A stretch of DNA of 64,000 nucleotides. Origin: G051903925 sp051903925. Lineage in GTDB: Bacteria; Pseudomonadota; Alphaproteobacteria; Zavarziniales; Zavarziniaceae. The stretch is taken from the NCBI RefSeq assembly GCF_051903925.1, contig NZ_CP173678.1:310001-374000 (forward strand), given 5' to 3'. This document shows positions 52,551 through 61,555 of this stretch, piece after piece (the stretch's first letter is position 1; each line of letters opens with the position of its first letter). A program made the position numbers and the translations under genes. Under the pieces are notes generated by a model. It was not told the DNA's origin. It searched no databases and saw only the letters and a program-made list of their open reading frames with translations.

Positions 52551-53729
52551 ATGGGCAAGGGCATGACGACACGCGCCGGGGCGACGGCACTGGCGGCCCG
52601 GGCCCTGAGCCGCCGCACACTGCTGGCGGCGGGACTGGCCTCTGCCGCCCTTGCCGGGGCCCCGCGGCCGCTGCGGGCGGCGAACCCGGCGCCGGCCACA
52701 TCCTCGGGCGACCTGCACTGGCTGACGTGGGAGGATTTCGCCCCCGCCGACCTGGTGGAACGGTTCACGGACGAGACGGGGATCAGGCTCAAGGTTACGA
52801 CCTATGCCTCGAACGAGGAGGCGCTGAGCCGGTTGCGGGCGGCAGCGCCGGGGTTCGACCTGGTCAACCCCACCGTGACCTGGGTCGGCCGGCACCTGGA
52901 CGGCCACACCCTCCAGCCCCTGGACCTGGCGCGCCTGAAGAACGCAGGCAACATGCTGCCGGCCTTTGCCGACCGGGTGGATGCGATGGGCTGCACGCGC
53001 GACGGCAAGCTCTTCGCCCTGCCCTGGGACTGGGTGTCGGAGGCCCTGGCCTTCAACCCCGCGGCCGTTCCGCTGACCTATGGCGCGGCGTCCTATGGCG
53101 ACCTGTGGAATCCGCGCTATGCCGGCCGGGTCACGATCCGCCCCCGCTCAGCATTGCTGGGCCTGGGCCTGTGGCTGGAAGCCCGGGGCGACATCCCGAC
53201 CGGGACCATGCGGCAGGCCTATGTCGAGCAGGAGGCCTTCACCCTCGGCTATGGCAAGGCAGCGGACTACATGATCGCGCACAAGACCCAGATCAGGCAG
53301 TTCTGGACCGGCACCGCCGACCACCAGGCGGCCTTCCTGCAGAACGGGGTGGTCCTGGGCCAGACTTGGGACAGCCCGATCTTTGGCATGCAGAAGGAGG
53401 GCAACAGCGTCGCCCTGCTGGCCCCGACCGAGGGGGCCCTGGCCTGGGTCGACGCGGTCGCGATTCCGAAGGGGGCGCGTAACCTGGACCAGGCCTATGC
53501 CCTGATCGACTGGATGCTGAAGCCTGAGAATGCGGGGTTGATGGTCGACCTGACCGGCTACAACAGCGTCGTGGCGGGTGCCGCGGCCCATGCCTCGCCC
53601 GCCTATGCCGCGTTCCACGCCGCGGCCTTCCCCGCCGACGCAACGGCCCGCCTGTGGATCCAGGGCGAGGAAAAGCCCTGGTTCGTCACCGCCCGCCAGG
53701 AGATGGCGGACAAGGTCCAGGCGGCGTAG
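52551..53729 (+). CDS. Second PotD-like ABC substrate-binding protein
   Basis: This 392-residue paralogue of the binding protein at 48181 has a Tat-type signal (LSRRTLLAAGLASAALAG). The mature part begins GDLHWLTWEDFAPADLVERF. Equivalent blocks in both proteins include YGDLWNPRYAGRVTIR and GMQKEGNSVALLAPTEGALAW, so they are true paralogues. GGAG lies six bases before the ATG at 52551. Two binding proteins on one transporter suggest two ligands or two affinities. Confidence 0.9.
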   Translation: MGKGMTTRAGATALAARALSRRTLLAAGLASAALAGAPRPLRAANPAPATSSGDLHWLTWEDFAPADLVERFTDETGIRLKVTTYASNEEALSRLRAAAPGFDLVNPTVTWVGRHLDGHTLQPLDLARLKNAGNMLPAFADRVDAMGCTRDGKLFALPWDWVSEALAFNPAAVPLTYGAASYGDLWNPRYAGRVTIRPRSALLGLGLWLEARGDIPTGTMRQAYVEQEAFTLGYGKAADYMIAHKTQIRQFWTGTADHQAAFLQNGVVLGQTWDSPIFGMQKEGNSVALLAPTEGALAWVDAVAIPKGARNLDQAYALIDWMLKPENAGLMVDLTGYNSVVAGAAAHASPAYAAFHAAAFPADATARLWIQGEEKPWFVTARQEMADKVQAA

Positions 53730-53754
53730 GGGCGGGACGTCTTTCTCCAAACCG

Positions 53755-53905
53755 GCCTCATCCTGAGGTGCGAAGACCTTCGAGACGCCGCCTGCGGCGG
53801 CTCCTCAGGATGAACGACACGTAGCCTCGAAGGATGGGCGGCCACCGCGCGGGTGGCCCATCCTTCGAGACGCGCCTTCGGCGCTGCTCAGGATGAGGTT
53901 GGCCT
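53755..53905. repeat. Composite palindromic repeat (TCATCCTGAGG ... CTTCGAGACG family), copy 1
   Basis: The gap holds two adjoining units of a palindromic repeat built from TCATCCTGAGG or CCTCAGGATGA ends and CTTCGAGACG or CTCGAAGGATG inner parts. The same elements recur at 57497-57660 and 60004-60123. The segment lies between the convergent second binding-protein gene and the NtaA-like gene, where it may also separate transcripts. Confidence 0.8.
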
Positions 53906-53916
53906 GATTGGGTGTC

Positions 53917-55233
53917 TCAGAAGGCCAGGAGGTTGTCGCGCAGCGTGCCGTCCACGTACTTCGTGCGGGTGAGGCCGCGGCGCTGGAGTGCGGGGACCAG
54001 GCCGTCGCACACTTCCGCGATCAGGCGGCGGTTGACCGAGTTGGTGTGCGTCGTGATCAGGAAGCCGTCGCCGCCGACCTCCTCCATCGTCTCGCCCATC
54101 TTGTCGGCGACCTGATCCGGCGTGCCGATCAGTTCGACCGAGGCGACCAGGCCGCCCGACGCCTCCACCACCAGTTCGCGCAGGGTCTTGCCCGAGCCCC
54201 ACTTCTGGAACATGTCGAGCGAGGTCTGCTCGCCATTCGTCACAAGACGCTCCTTCAGCGGCTCGTCCAGCGGGAACTTCTTGAAATCGATGTCGGTGAT
54301 CGCCGCGATCAGCGCCAGGCACTGTTCCAGGAACAGGGGATCGGCAATCTGGCGCGCCTGCTTGGCCTGGGCCTCCGCCTCGGTCTCGCCCAGCACGGGG
54401 GCGACCAGGTACAGGATCTTGACGCTGTCGGGATCGCGGCCGTGGGCCTCGGCCCTGGCCCGGATGTCATCCCGGAAGGCCTTCATGGCGGCGGGACCGG
54501 CGGCCACCGCGATCACGCAGTCGGCATATTTGGACGCGAAGTCACGTCCTGCGGGCGAGCCGCCGGCCTGGAGCATGGTTGGCCGCCCCTGAGGCGAGCG
54601 CACCGTGTTGAGCGGCCCCCGGCACTTGAAGTACTTGCCCTTGAAGTCGATGGTGCGGACCTTGGTGTAGTCGGCATAGATCCCGCGTTCCCGGTCGCGG
54701 ACGATGGCATTCTCGTCCCAGCTCTCGAACAGCTGGTTCACCAGGTCCAGGTATTCGTGCGCCATCTCATAGCGCAGGGCCTTGGGCGGCAGCTGGTCCA
54801 TGCCGAAGTTCTGGGCGGCGGCATTTTCCGCGCTGGTGACGATGTTCCAGCCGAAGCGGCCACCCGCGATGCTGTCGACGGTCGAGCACAGGCGCGCCAG
54901 CATGAACGGCGGGTAGGCCAGGGTCGACATGGTCGCGACCACGCCCAGCTTCGAGGTCGCCCCCGCGATCAGGGTCGCAAGCGGCACGGGATCGTGCTTG
55001 GGCGAGAAGCCAGTGCCGTGCTTCAGCGAGATCTCCATGCTGCCGCCATAGGCCTCGGGGATCGCCAGCTTGTCCTCCAGCATGATCAGGTCGAAGCAGG
55101 CGCGCTCCAGGGCCTGGGCCATCTCCACGTAGAACTTGCCGTCCCACGGCAAGCCGCCATTGGCGAACACGCCGTTCCATTCGTCGGTCGTGAAGTTGGT
55201 GAACCAGCCAAGGTGGAAGGGTTTCGCCGACAT
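53917..55233 (-). CDS. NtaA/SnaA/DszA-family FMN-dependent monooxygenase
   Basis: This 438-residue luciferase-like protein starts at ATG 55233. Typical blocks are FHLGWFTNFTTDEWNG, FDLIMLEDKLAIPEAYGG, YPPFMLARLCSTVDSIAGGR and FGWNIVTSAENAAAQNFG. The last is the hallmark of the nitrilotriacetate/alkane-sulfone type of FMNH2-dependent monooxygenases. These cleave C-N or C-S bonds of chelators, sulfones and similar compounds with a separate flavin reductase. It lies 14 bases downstream of a TetR gene on the same strand. Confidence 0.93.
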   Translation of the reverse strand: MSAKPFHLGWFTNFTTDEWNGVFANGGLPWDGKFYVEMAQALERACFDLIMLEDKLAIPEAYGGSMEISLKHGTGFSPKHDPVPLATLIAGATSKLGVVATMSTLAYPPFMLARLCSTVDSIAGGRFGWNIVTSAENAAAQNFGMDQLPPKALRYEMAHEYLDLVNQLFESWDENAIVRDRERGIYADYTKVRTIDFKGKYFKCRGPLNTVRSPQGRPTMLQAGGSPAGRDFASKYADCVIAVAAGPAAMKAFRDDIRARAEAHGRDPDSVKILYLVAPVLGETEAEAQAKQARQIADPLFLEQCLALIAAITDIDFKKFPLDEPLKERLVTNGEQTSLDMFQKWGSGKTLRELVVEASGGLVASVELIGTPDQVADKMGETMEEVGGDGFLITTHTNSVNRRLIAEVCDGLVPALQRRGLTRTKYVDGTLRDNLLAF

Positions 55234-55247
55234 GCCGGGGTGCGTCC

Positions 55248-55901
55248 TCAGTCGCTGTGGTTGGGGGAATCGGGGTCGTCGCGGAGCAGCAGGCTCCACA
55301 GGACTTCGCGGAAGTTCTCGATGCCGCTGTCGATCGTCGGCGCATCCTCGGTGAACGAGTGGGCGACGATCCCGTCGAGCTGGAGCGAGCAGAAGCGCGC
55401 CATCTGGCGCGGGTCGAGCGGGCGCAGCAGGCCCTGCTCGACGCCTGCCTTCAGGGCTTCCGCGATCAGCGTGCGCTCGAACCGGTAGAAGCGCTGCACC
55501 TCGGCCCGGGCCGGGGCCAGGGCTTCAGTCGTACCGCTGTCGTCCATCATCATGCGGATCAGGGCGCGCATTGCCTGCGGCTTCTGCCGGTGCACGTCCA
55601 GCCAGGCGTCGATCAGGCGCAAGGGCTCGGCGGCGCGTGCCTTCAGCGCCTCGTAGGTCGCGATGAGCTCGGCCGTCAGGTGACCCATCGCCTTGGCGAA
55701 CAGGTCCTCCTTGCTCGCGAAATAATAGTAGATCAGGGCCGGGTTGATGCCGCATGCGGCACCGATGTCCTTGATCGTGACCGTCGCCAGGCTGCGCCGG
55801 GCGAACAGGTCCAGGGCGGCTGCCAGGATCTGTTGCTGGCGGTCGCCATCGGCCGGCACAGCGGCGGGGCTGCGCGCGCGCACCGCCCTAGGGCTTCCCA
55901 T
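55248..55901 (-). CDS. TetR-family transcriptional regulator
   Basis: This 217-residue regulator from the ATG at 55901 has GGAGG six bases upstream. The helix-turn-helix is DRQQQILAAALDLFARRSLATVTIKDIGAACGIN (cited in two parts: residues about 21-36 and 40-54), with the recognition helix PALIYYYFASKEDLF. It forms a unit with the NtaA-like gene and is divergent from the GlnT-like gene. The AT-rich palindromic segment near 56076-56096 is its probable operator. Confidence 0.92.
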   Translation of the reverse strand: MGSPRAVRARSPAAVPADGDRQQQILAAALDLFARRSLATVTIKDIGAACGINPALIYYYFASKEDLFAKAMGHLTAELIATYEALKARAAEPLRLIDAWLDVHRQKPQAMRALIRMMMDDSGTTEALAPARAEVQRFYRFERTLIAEALKAGVEQGLLRPLDPRQMARFCSLQLDGIVAHSFTEDAPTIDSGIENFREVLWSLLLRDDPDSPNHSD

Positions 55902-56075
55902 GGGTGTCCTCCGGGACAGGATTTCTTGTTCTTGATCGGGCAATTGAATCGCGCAATCCGACGCCACTCAGCCTGATATCTGGCGGAGTGCTGCGGCTTT
56001 CCTGAATCCGGCGCGTGCCCATACTTCAGCTATGGCATGCGCCTTTGGCGCCGCCAAGGGGTGCCAGCCAAATTT

Positions 56076-56096
56076 TTGATTGACCAATTAATTGAT
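56076..56096. promoter_or_regulatory. AT-rich palindromic segment upstream of the GlnT-like gene
   Basis: The stretch contains ATTGACCAAT (56079-56088) and the perfect palindrome CAATTAATTG (56085-56094), overlapping within 21 bases of unusually AT-rich DNA. It lies 38 bases before the chosen start of the GlnT-like gene and 175 bases before the divergent TetR gene. A TetR operator or a promoter -10 region is likely. Which it is cannot be separated by eye. Confidence 0.5.
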
Positions 56097-56133
56097 GCCA
56101 CCCGACACTAGTCCGGTCACGGACGGAGGGAGC

Positions 56134-57492
56134 ATGGGGGCGGATCTGGACGCGAAGGCGTTGAAGGCACGGCTGGCGGAGCAGGGGGTAAAGTTCGCGG
56201 TGCCGTCCTATGTGGACATGCACGGCGTGCCAAAGGGCAAGATCGTGCCCATCAGCCATTTCGAGAAGATGGCCAAGGGCTCGGAGCTCTATACCGGTGC
56301 CGCCCTTGACGGTGTGCCCCAGGACATCTCGGATGACGAGGTTGGCTCCGTCCCCGACCTGGCGTCTGGCTTCGTCCTGCCCTGGGACCCGAGCATTGCG
56401 TGGTTCGCCAGCGACCTGGCGATCCAGGGCACGCCGTTCGAGGCGTGCAGCCGCAACATCCTGAACCGGGTCATGGCATCATACGCCGAGCTCGGCTACC
56501 AGCCGCAGCTGGGGATCGAGGCCGAGTTCTATGTGCTGAAGGATGCGCCCGGCGGCGGCTATGCGCCGGTTTCGGACCGCCCGCACCTGGACAAGGCGGC
56601 CTATGACGCGGTGCGCCTGCTCGACAACATGGGGTGGATGGGCGAACTGGTCGACGCGATGAACGCGCTTGGCTGGGGGGTCTATTCCTTCGACCACGAG
56701 GACGGCATCGGCCAGTTCGAGGTCGACTTCAACTATTTCGACGCCCGCACCATGGCCGACCGCTATGTCTTCCTGCGGATGATGGTGCACGAGATCGCGC
56801 GCCGGCACGGGCATTTCAGCTCGTTCATGCCCAAGCCCTTCCAGGACCGTGCGGGCAGCGGTGCGCACTACAACATGTCGCTGAAATCGCTGGAGACGGG
56901 CGCCAACCTGTTCCAGGCGGGTGACGAGGATCCCCGGAAGCTGAAGCTGGGCACGCTCGGCTATCACTTCATCGCCGGCGTCCTGCGTCACCTGCCGGCG
57001 ATCTGCGCCGTGATCGCGCCCACCGTGAACAGCTACAAGCGCCTGACGCTGGAGGGCAGCGCCTCGGGCACGACCTGGGCGCCGGTCTTCGTCTGTTATG
57101 GCGACAACAACCGCACCAACTCGCTGCGGGTGCCCGACGGCGGCGGCCGGGTGGAGCTGCGCGTGCCCGATTCCGCCTGCAACCCCTATCTGGGGGCGGC
57201 CATGGTCTTTGCCGCAGGGCTGGAGGGCATCCGCGAGAAGGCCGATCCGGGAGAGCCGCATCACGAGAACATGTACTTCAAGACGCCGGCCCAGTTGGCG
57301 GCCCTCAACGTGCGCAAGCTGCCCTCAAGCCTGGGCTCGGCGCTCGACGCGTTCGAGGCGGATCCGCTGTCGCGCGCCGTCTTCGGTGACGCGATGTTCG
57401 ACTCATGGCTCAGCTACAAGCTGGCCGAGTGGTCCGCCTTCTCGTCCCACGTCACCGACTGGGAAAAGGGCCGCTACCTGAAGATGTTCTGA
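56134..57492 (+). CDS. Glutamine synthetase-like ligase, GlnT / gamma-glutamylmethylamide synthetase type
   Basis: The ATG at 56134 is chosen because GGAGGG lies just before it. Another ATG at 56092 sits inside the operator-like segment. The 452-residue product carries the glutamine-synthetase fold: FAVPSYVDMHGVPKGKIVPISHF at the N-terminus (residues about 22-44, type III style), the metal residues in GIEAEFYVLKD and GQFEVDFNY, and the C-terminal NPYLGAAMVFAAGLEGI. Such proteins join glutamate to ammonia, methylamine or other amines. The setting among oxygenases suggests an amine rather than ammonia, which is inference. Confidence 0.9.
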   Translation: MGADLDAKALKARLAEQGVKFAVPSYVDMHGVPKGKIVPISHFEKMAKGSELYTGAALDGVPQDISDDEVGSVPDLASGFVLPWDPSIAWFASDLAIQGTPFEACSRNILNRVMASYAELGYQPQLGIEAEFYVLKDAPGGGYAPVSDRPHLDKAAYDAVRLLDNMGWMGELVDAMNALGWGVYSFDHEDGIGQFEVDFNYFDARTMADRYVFLRMMVHEIARRHGHFSSFMPKPFQDRAGSGAHYNMSLKSLETGANLFQAGDEDPRKLKLGTLGYHFIAGVLRHLPAICAVIAPTVNSYKRLTLEGSASGTTWAPVFVCYGDNNRTNSLRVPDGGGRVELRVPDSACNPYLGAAMVFAAGLEGIREKADPGEPHHENMYFKTPAQLAALNVRKLPSSLGSALDAFEADPLSRAVFGDAMFDSWLSYKLAEWSAFSSHVTDWEKGRYLKMF

Positions 57493-57496
57493 CGTT

Positions 57497-57660
57497 GCAG
57501 TAGATGCTGCGAGACGGGCCCCTTCGGATCCTTCCTCAGCATGACGCCGTTGGTATTGGTCAATGATTCAACAACGACCGTCATCCTGAGGAGCCGCCCT
57601 TCGAGACGCCGCCTGCGGCGGCTCCTCAGGGCAAGCTGGGCGTCTCGAAGGATGCGTGCC
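57497..57660. repeat. Composite palindromic repeat, copy 2
   Basis: It starts GATGCTGCGAGACGGGC, passes through CCTCAGCATGACGCCGTTGG and CGTCATCCTGAGGAGCCG, and ends GGGCGTCTCGAAGGATGC. The same order of pieces occurs at 60004-60123, so the two are copies of a composite element of about 120-160 bases. It fills most of the gap between the GlnT-like and Rieske genes. Confidence 0.85.
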
Positions 57661-57769
57661 CAACGGCAACGCCTGCTCAAACCACAGTCCGAAACTCCGT
57701 GAACCGCCTTCTGCAACCCGCGTGTCACGATCGGGGCAACACGGAGCCCGCGGCAAAGGAGTGAACGTC

Positions 57770-58930
57770 ATGGCGGCGACATCCGACCTGTTCGATCCCG
57801 AGCATTACAGCGCCGTGCGCAAGCCGCTGAAGGAGGCCTGCGCCTTGCCGCGGGAGGCCTATACCGAGCCTGCCTTCTACGCCCGCGAACTGGAGCGGGT
57901 ATTCCGGCCGTCCTGGAACTTCGTGGCCCGCCTGGACGAGTTGCCCAATCCCGGCGACTACCTGGTCTTTGACCTGGCGGGCGAGTCCGTGATCGTGGTC
58001 CATGGCAGCGATGGCGCACCCCGCGCCTTCGTCAATTCCTGCCGCCACAGGGGCACGCGCCTGCTGGAGGGGGCGGGGCGCTGCGGCAAGCTGATCTCCT
58101 GCCCCTATCACGCCTGGGCGTTCGATACGGAAGGCCACCTGATCGCGACGCCGGGGATGGAGGATGTCGCCTGCTTCGACAAGGCGGAGTGGGGGTTGGT
58201 GCCTGTGCGGCTGGAGACCTGGGCCGGCTTCATCTTCATCACGCTGAGCGCGGCGACGCCGCCGCTGGCGGAATTCCTGGGCAATGCGCCAGAGGTCTTC
58301 GCCCCCTACAACTTCGGCGACATGGTCTGCGTCCGGCGCAAGGACTATGTCCTCGACTGCAACTGGAAGATCTATATCGAGAACGCGATGGAGGACTACC
58401 ACACGCCGACCGTCCATCGGAAGTCGATCGGCCTGCAGGAGACCCTTCTGGAACAATCCAGCGAGAACTGGGACGCGATCTACATGGAGTCGGATCGGAC
58501 CATCGCGATCCTGGCAGAGGATACGACACCGTTCCCGTCGATCCCGACACTGGATGCGCGCACCGCGAAGCGGTCCTACTTCGCGACGATCTATCCCGGC
58601 ATGTTCTTCGTCGCGACGCAGGACTGCATGTGGTGGCTGCAGGTGATCCCGCTGGCGCATGACCGGATGAAGGTCAGCCATGGCGCCTGCTTCCCCCGCG
58701 GCATCACCGAGCGGCCCGACTTCGCGCACGCGGTCGCGCCCTATTATCGCCGCTGGGACAAGTCGATTCCGGAGGACAACGACATCTCCCTGGCCCAGCA
58801 ACTGGGCCTGAACTCCCGCCTGGCGCGGCCGGGGCGCCTGTCATTGCACGAACCGGTCGTCCACATCATGGCCAACTGGATCCTGGACCGCGTGCTCGAC
58901 CAAAGCCCTGGCGTCTCGGCCGCCGCCTGA
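57770..58930 (+). CDS. Rieske non-heme iron oxygenase, alpha subunit
   Basis: This is a 386-residue protein with AAAGGAG eight bases before the ATG. The Rieske [2Fe-2S] site is C91-x-H93 (SCRHRGTRLL) and C111-x2-H114 (SCPYHAW). The catalytic iron region is YIENAMEDYHTPTVHRKS with the two His ligands. The family hydroxylates aromatic rings or demethylates quaternary amines. The size and the single-subunit setting fit either. The partner reductase is not adjacent. It may form a unit with the dehydrogenase gene that starts 11 bases later. Confidence 0.93.
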   Translation: MAATSDLFDPEHYSAVRKPLKEACALPREAYTEPAFYARELERVFRPSWNFVARLDELPNPGDYLVFDLAGESVIVVHGSDGAPRAFVNSCRHRGTRLLEGAGRCGKLISCPYHAWAFDTEGHLIATPGMEDVACFDKAEWGLVPVRLETWAGFIFITLSAATPPLAEFLGNAPEVFAPYNFGDMVCVRRKDYVLDCNWKIYIENAMEDYHTPTVHRKSIGLQETLLEQSSENWDAIYMESDRTIAILAEDTTPFPSIPTLDARTAKRSYFATIYPGMFFVATQDCMWWLQVIPLAHDRMKVSHGACFPRGITERPDFAHAVAPYYRRWDKSIPEDNDISLAQQLGLNSRLARPGRLSLHEPVVHIMANWILDRVLDQSPGVSAAA

Positions 58931-58941
58931 AGGACCCCTTG

Positions 58942-59988
58942 ATGAACAGCACTCCATCGCCCGTCCGCCGGACCCGCGGCGTGGGCCGCCGCGTCGGCAC
59001 CGGCCGGGTCCGCGTCCACTTCGAGAACAATGCCGACTTAGGGCCGGTGTTCGAGGTGACGGAGGCCCGCGTGGCCGAGGCGATCGCCCGCAACCCGCTC
59101 CTGGCCGACCTCGTCGACGTGACGCTGGGCCAGGACGGCGCCACCTGGGCCCGCGACATGGCGGATGCGGAGGCGCTGTTCGGCTGGCGCTTCTCCAAGG
59201 ACAACATGGCCACGGTTGCACCGGCCTTGCGCTGGGTCCACGCCCATGGTGCGGGCGTTGAGCACCTGCGCCCGTTCGACTGGCTGCCGCCGCAGGCCGC
59301 CCTGACCAACAGCCGTGGCGTGCACGGCGACCGCGCCAACGAATACATGCTGATGGCGCTGCTGATGTTGAACAACCGGGTGCCGACCATGGTCGGCAAC
59401 TTTGCCAGGAGGCGCTGGGTCCAGGCGTTCAATACCGAGATCGCGGGCAAGACGCTGCTGATCCTGGGCGTCGGTCACCTGGGCGGCGGGGCCGCGCGGT
59501 TCGCGAAGAAGGTGGGGCTGAAGGTGATCGGCATCCGCCGCACCGGAAAGCCGGCCCCGCATGTGGACGAGATGCACACGCCGGATGCCCTGCACGCGCT
59601 GCTGCCGCGCGCCGACTTCCTGCTGTGCTCGGCGCCGCTGACCACGACGACGACGCACCTGATCGGGCGGGCGGAACTGGACCTGTTGAAGCCCACGGCC
59701 GGGATCGTCAACGTGGGCCGGGCCGACGTGATCGACTACGCCGCCCTGGCCGACAAGCTGCGCCGGGACGAACTGTCTGGCGCCATCCTGGACGTCACGT
59801 CGCCCGAGCCGCTGCCGTCCGATTCGGAGCTGTGGCAGGTGCCGAACCTGCTCATCACGCCGCATTCATCCTCGGACGATGCGGAATGGTACTGCGCCCG
59901 CTCCCTCGACCTGTTCTTTGCCAACCTGGTCCGCTTCGCTGCGGGCAAGCCGCTGCGCAACACCGTCGACCGCGCACTGGAATATTGA
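58942..59988 (+). CDS. D-2-hydroxyacid dehydrogenase family protein
   Basis: This is a 348-residue protein. The NAD-binding motif is LLILGVGHLGGGAARFAKKV. The catalytic residues are Arg in NVGRADVIDY, Glu in DVTSPEPLPSD and His in LLITPHSSSDD. The N-terminal 25 residues are basic and Arg-rich. A TTG three bases upstream is an alternative start. It follows the Rieske gene by 11 bases, so both probably act in one pathway, turning over a hydroxyacid or glyoxylate-type product. Confidence 0.9.
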   Translation: MNSTPSPVRRTRGVGRRVGTGRVRVHFENNADLGPVFEVTEARVAEAIARNPLLADLVDVTLGQDGATWARDMADAEALFGWRFSKDNMATVAPALRWVHAHGAGVEHLRPFDWLPPQAALTNSRGVHGDRANEYMLMALLMLNNRVPTMVGNFARRRWVQAFNTEIAGKTLLILGVGHLGGGAARFAKKVGLKVIGIRRTGKPAPHVDEMHTPDALHALLPRADFLLCSAPLTTTTTHLIGRAELDLLKPTAGIVNVGRADVIDYAALADKLRRDELSGAILDVTSPEPLPSDSELWQVPNLLITPHSSSDDAEWYCARSLDLFFANLVRFAAGKPLRNTVDRALEY

Positions 59989-60003
59989 GCGGAACCGCTG
60001 CCC

Positions 60004-60123
60004 TGTGATGCTTCGAGACGGGCCTGCGGCCATCCTCAGCATGACGCCGTTGGTTTTCCTGGAGAATTCCGAACTGTCGTCATCCTGAGGAGCCGGCCAC
60101 CAGGCCGGCGTCTCGAAGGATGC
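60004..60123. repeat. Composite palindromic repeat, copy 3
   Basis: It contains GATGCTTCGAGACGGGC, CCTCAGCATGACGCCGTTGG, CGTCATCCTGAGGAGCCG and GGCGTCTCGAAGGATGC in the same order as copy 2. It sits between the convergent dehydrogenase and P450 genes. Confidence 0.85.
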
Positions 60124-60147
60124 AGGTGCCAACGGCTCTCACGGTGC

Positions 60148-61416
60148 TCACGCGTGAAGGCGGACGGGAAGGCTGGTGAAGCCGCGCACGAAGTTGGAGC
60201 GCAGGCGGACGGGCTCGCCCATCACCTCGATCCAGGAGAAGCGGGCCAGCAATTCCTCCCACAGGATGCGCAGCTGCATTTCGGCCAGGCGATTGCCCAG
60301 GCAGCGATGTACGCCAAAGCCGAAGGACAGGTGCTGGCGCACCCGCGGCCGGTCGATGACGAGGTCGTGCGGCCGCTCGATCACCCTCTCGTCCCGGTTG
60401 CCGGACAGGTACCACATGACCACGCGGTCGCCCTTGCGGATCGTCTGGCCGGCCAGCTCGACATCGGCGATGGCCGTACGCCGCATATGCGCCAGCGGCG
60501 TCTGCCAGCGGATGATCTCCGACACCAGCCCGTCCACCAGGGCGGGATTGGCCTTCAGCTTCTCGAACTCGGCCGGGAACTGGTTGAGCGCCAGCACCCC
60601 GCCGGTCATCGAATTGCGCGTCGTGTCGTTGCCGCCAACGATCAGCAGCAGCAGGTTGCCCAGGTATTCCTCTGCCGTCATGTGCCGCGTGGCGGGGGAA
60701 TGGATCATCATCGAGATCAGGTCCATGCCCGGCGCGGCATTGACCCGCTCGTGCCACAGGTCCTGGAAGCGGGCCGCGCAGTCCATCAGCTCGGCCGTGC
60801 GCTGGTCCCAGCTGTCGATGATGCCGCCGCCGGGCTCGGCCGTCGTCACGTCCGACCAGCGCGTCAGCTTGGCCCGCTCCTCCAGCGGAAAGTCGAGCAG
60901 GGTCGCCAGCATCAGCGTCGTCAGCTCGATCGACACGGTCGGCACCCAGTCGAAGACGGGCCCGACGGGCAGGCGGTCCAGCACGTGGCAGACCCGTTCG
61001 CGGATCAGGCCAGACAACCGCGCCAGGTTGGGCGGCGCCACGACAGGCGCCACGGCCTTGCGCTGTTCGTCATGGCGCGGCGGGTCCATGGCGATGAAAT
61101 TGGGCAGGTTCACCTGCCCCTCCCCGCCCTTCTGGATGCGGTCGTCGAGCACGATCCCGCCATGCGCCTGCTCGGACGAGAAGACCTGGTGGTTCGTGTC
61201 CACCTGCATGATGTCGTGGTAGCGCGTCACCGACCAGTAGGGGCCATAGGCGCTGTCGGCGCAGTAATGGACCGGTGCTTCCCGCCGCAGTCGGGCAAAG
61301 ACCGCGTGGACCGAATCGTCCTCGAACAGTTCGGGTCGGCTGACGTCGATCTGGCTCACCGGAATCGCATCCAGCGATGACAGCACGCCCTGCGTGCGCT
61401 CTAGCGTGTCCAGCAT
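60148..61416 (-). CDS. Cytochrome P450 (bacterial soluble class, CYP153/CYP108-like)
   Basis: This 422-residue protein starts at ATG 61416 with GGGAGA six bases upstream. The heme-binding loop is FGFGVHRCLGNRLAE with Cys372 as the axial ligand. The K-helix ExxR is EIIRW. The oxygen-activating I-helix reads LLIVGGNDTTRNS. The end NRLAEMQLRILWEELL resembles CYP153 alkane hydroxylases and terpene P450s. No ferredoxin or ferredoxin reductase is adjacent. It is divergent from a TetR gene with a strong palindrome between them. Confidence 0.93.
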   Translation of the reverse strand: MLDTLERTQGVLSSLDAIPVSQIDVSRPELFEDDSVHAVFARLRREAPVHYCADSAYGPYWSVTRYHDIMQVDTNHQVFSSEQAHGGIVLDDRIQKGGEGQVNLPNFIAMDPPRHDEQRKAVAPVVAPPNLARLSGLIRERVCHVLDRLPVGPVFDWVPTVSIELTTLMLATLLDFPLEERAKLTRWSDVTTAEPGGGIIDSWDQRTAELMDCAARFQDLWHERVNAAPGMDLISMMIHSPATRHMTAEEYLGNLLLLIVGGNDTTRNSMTGGVLALNQFPAEFEKLKANPALVDGLVSEIIRWQTPLAHMRRTAIADVELAGQTIRKGDRVVMWYLSGNRDERVIERPHDLVIDRPRVRQHLSFGFGVHRCLGNRLAEMQLRILWEELLARFSWIEVMGEPVRLRSNFVRGFTSLPVRLHA

Positions 61417-61451
61417 CGTCGCTCTCCCGGCTCCTGACGCGGATCCGCGCC

Positions 61452-61473
61452 CTATTGAGTATATATTCAATAG
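61452..61473. promoter_or_regulatory. 22-base palindromic operator between P450 and TetR genes
   Basis: CTATTGA (61452-61458) and TCAATAG (61467-61473) flank GTATATAT. The whole 22 bases are symmetric except for one pair. It lies 36 bases before the P450 start and 83 bases before the TetR start in otherwise GC-rich DNA, and the TATATA core may be part of a -10 box. Control of both genes by the TetR protein is inference. Confidence 0.65.
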
Positions 61474-61555
61474 AGGACTGAACGCTGTCAACCGCCACTG
61501 TCACCCAGCGATTGCGGCATAATCCGCGCCGATCCGCAGCAGCCCCTCCGTACCC

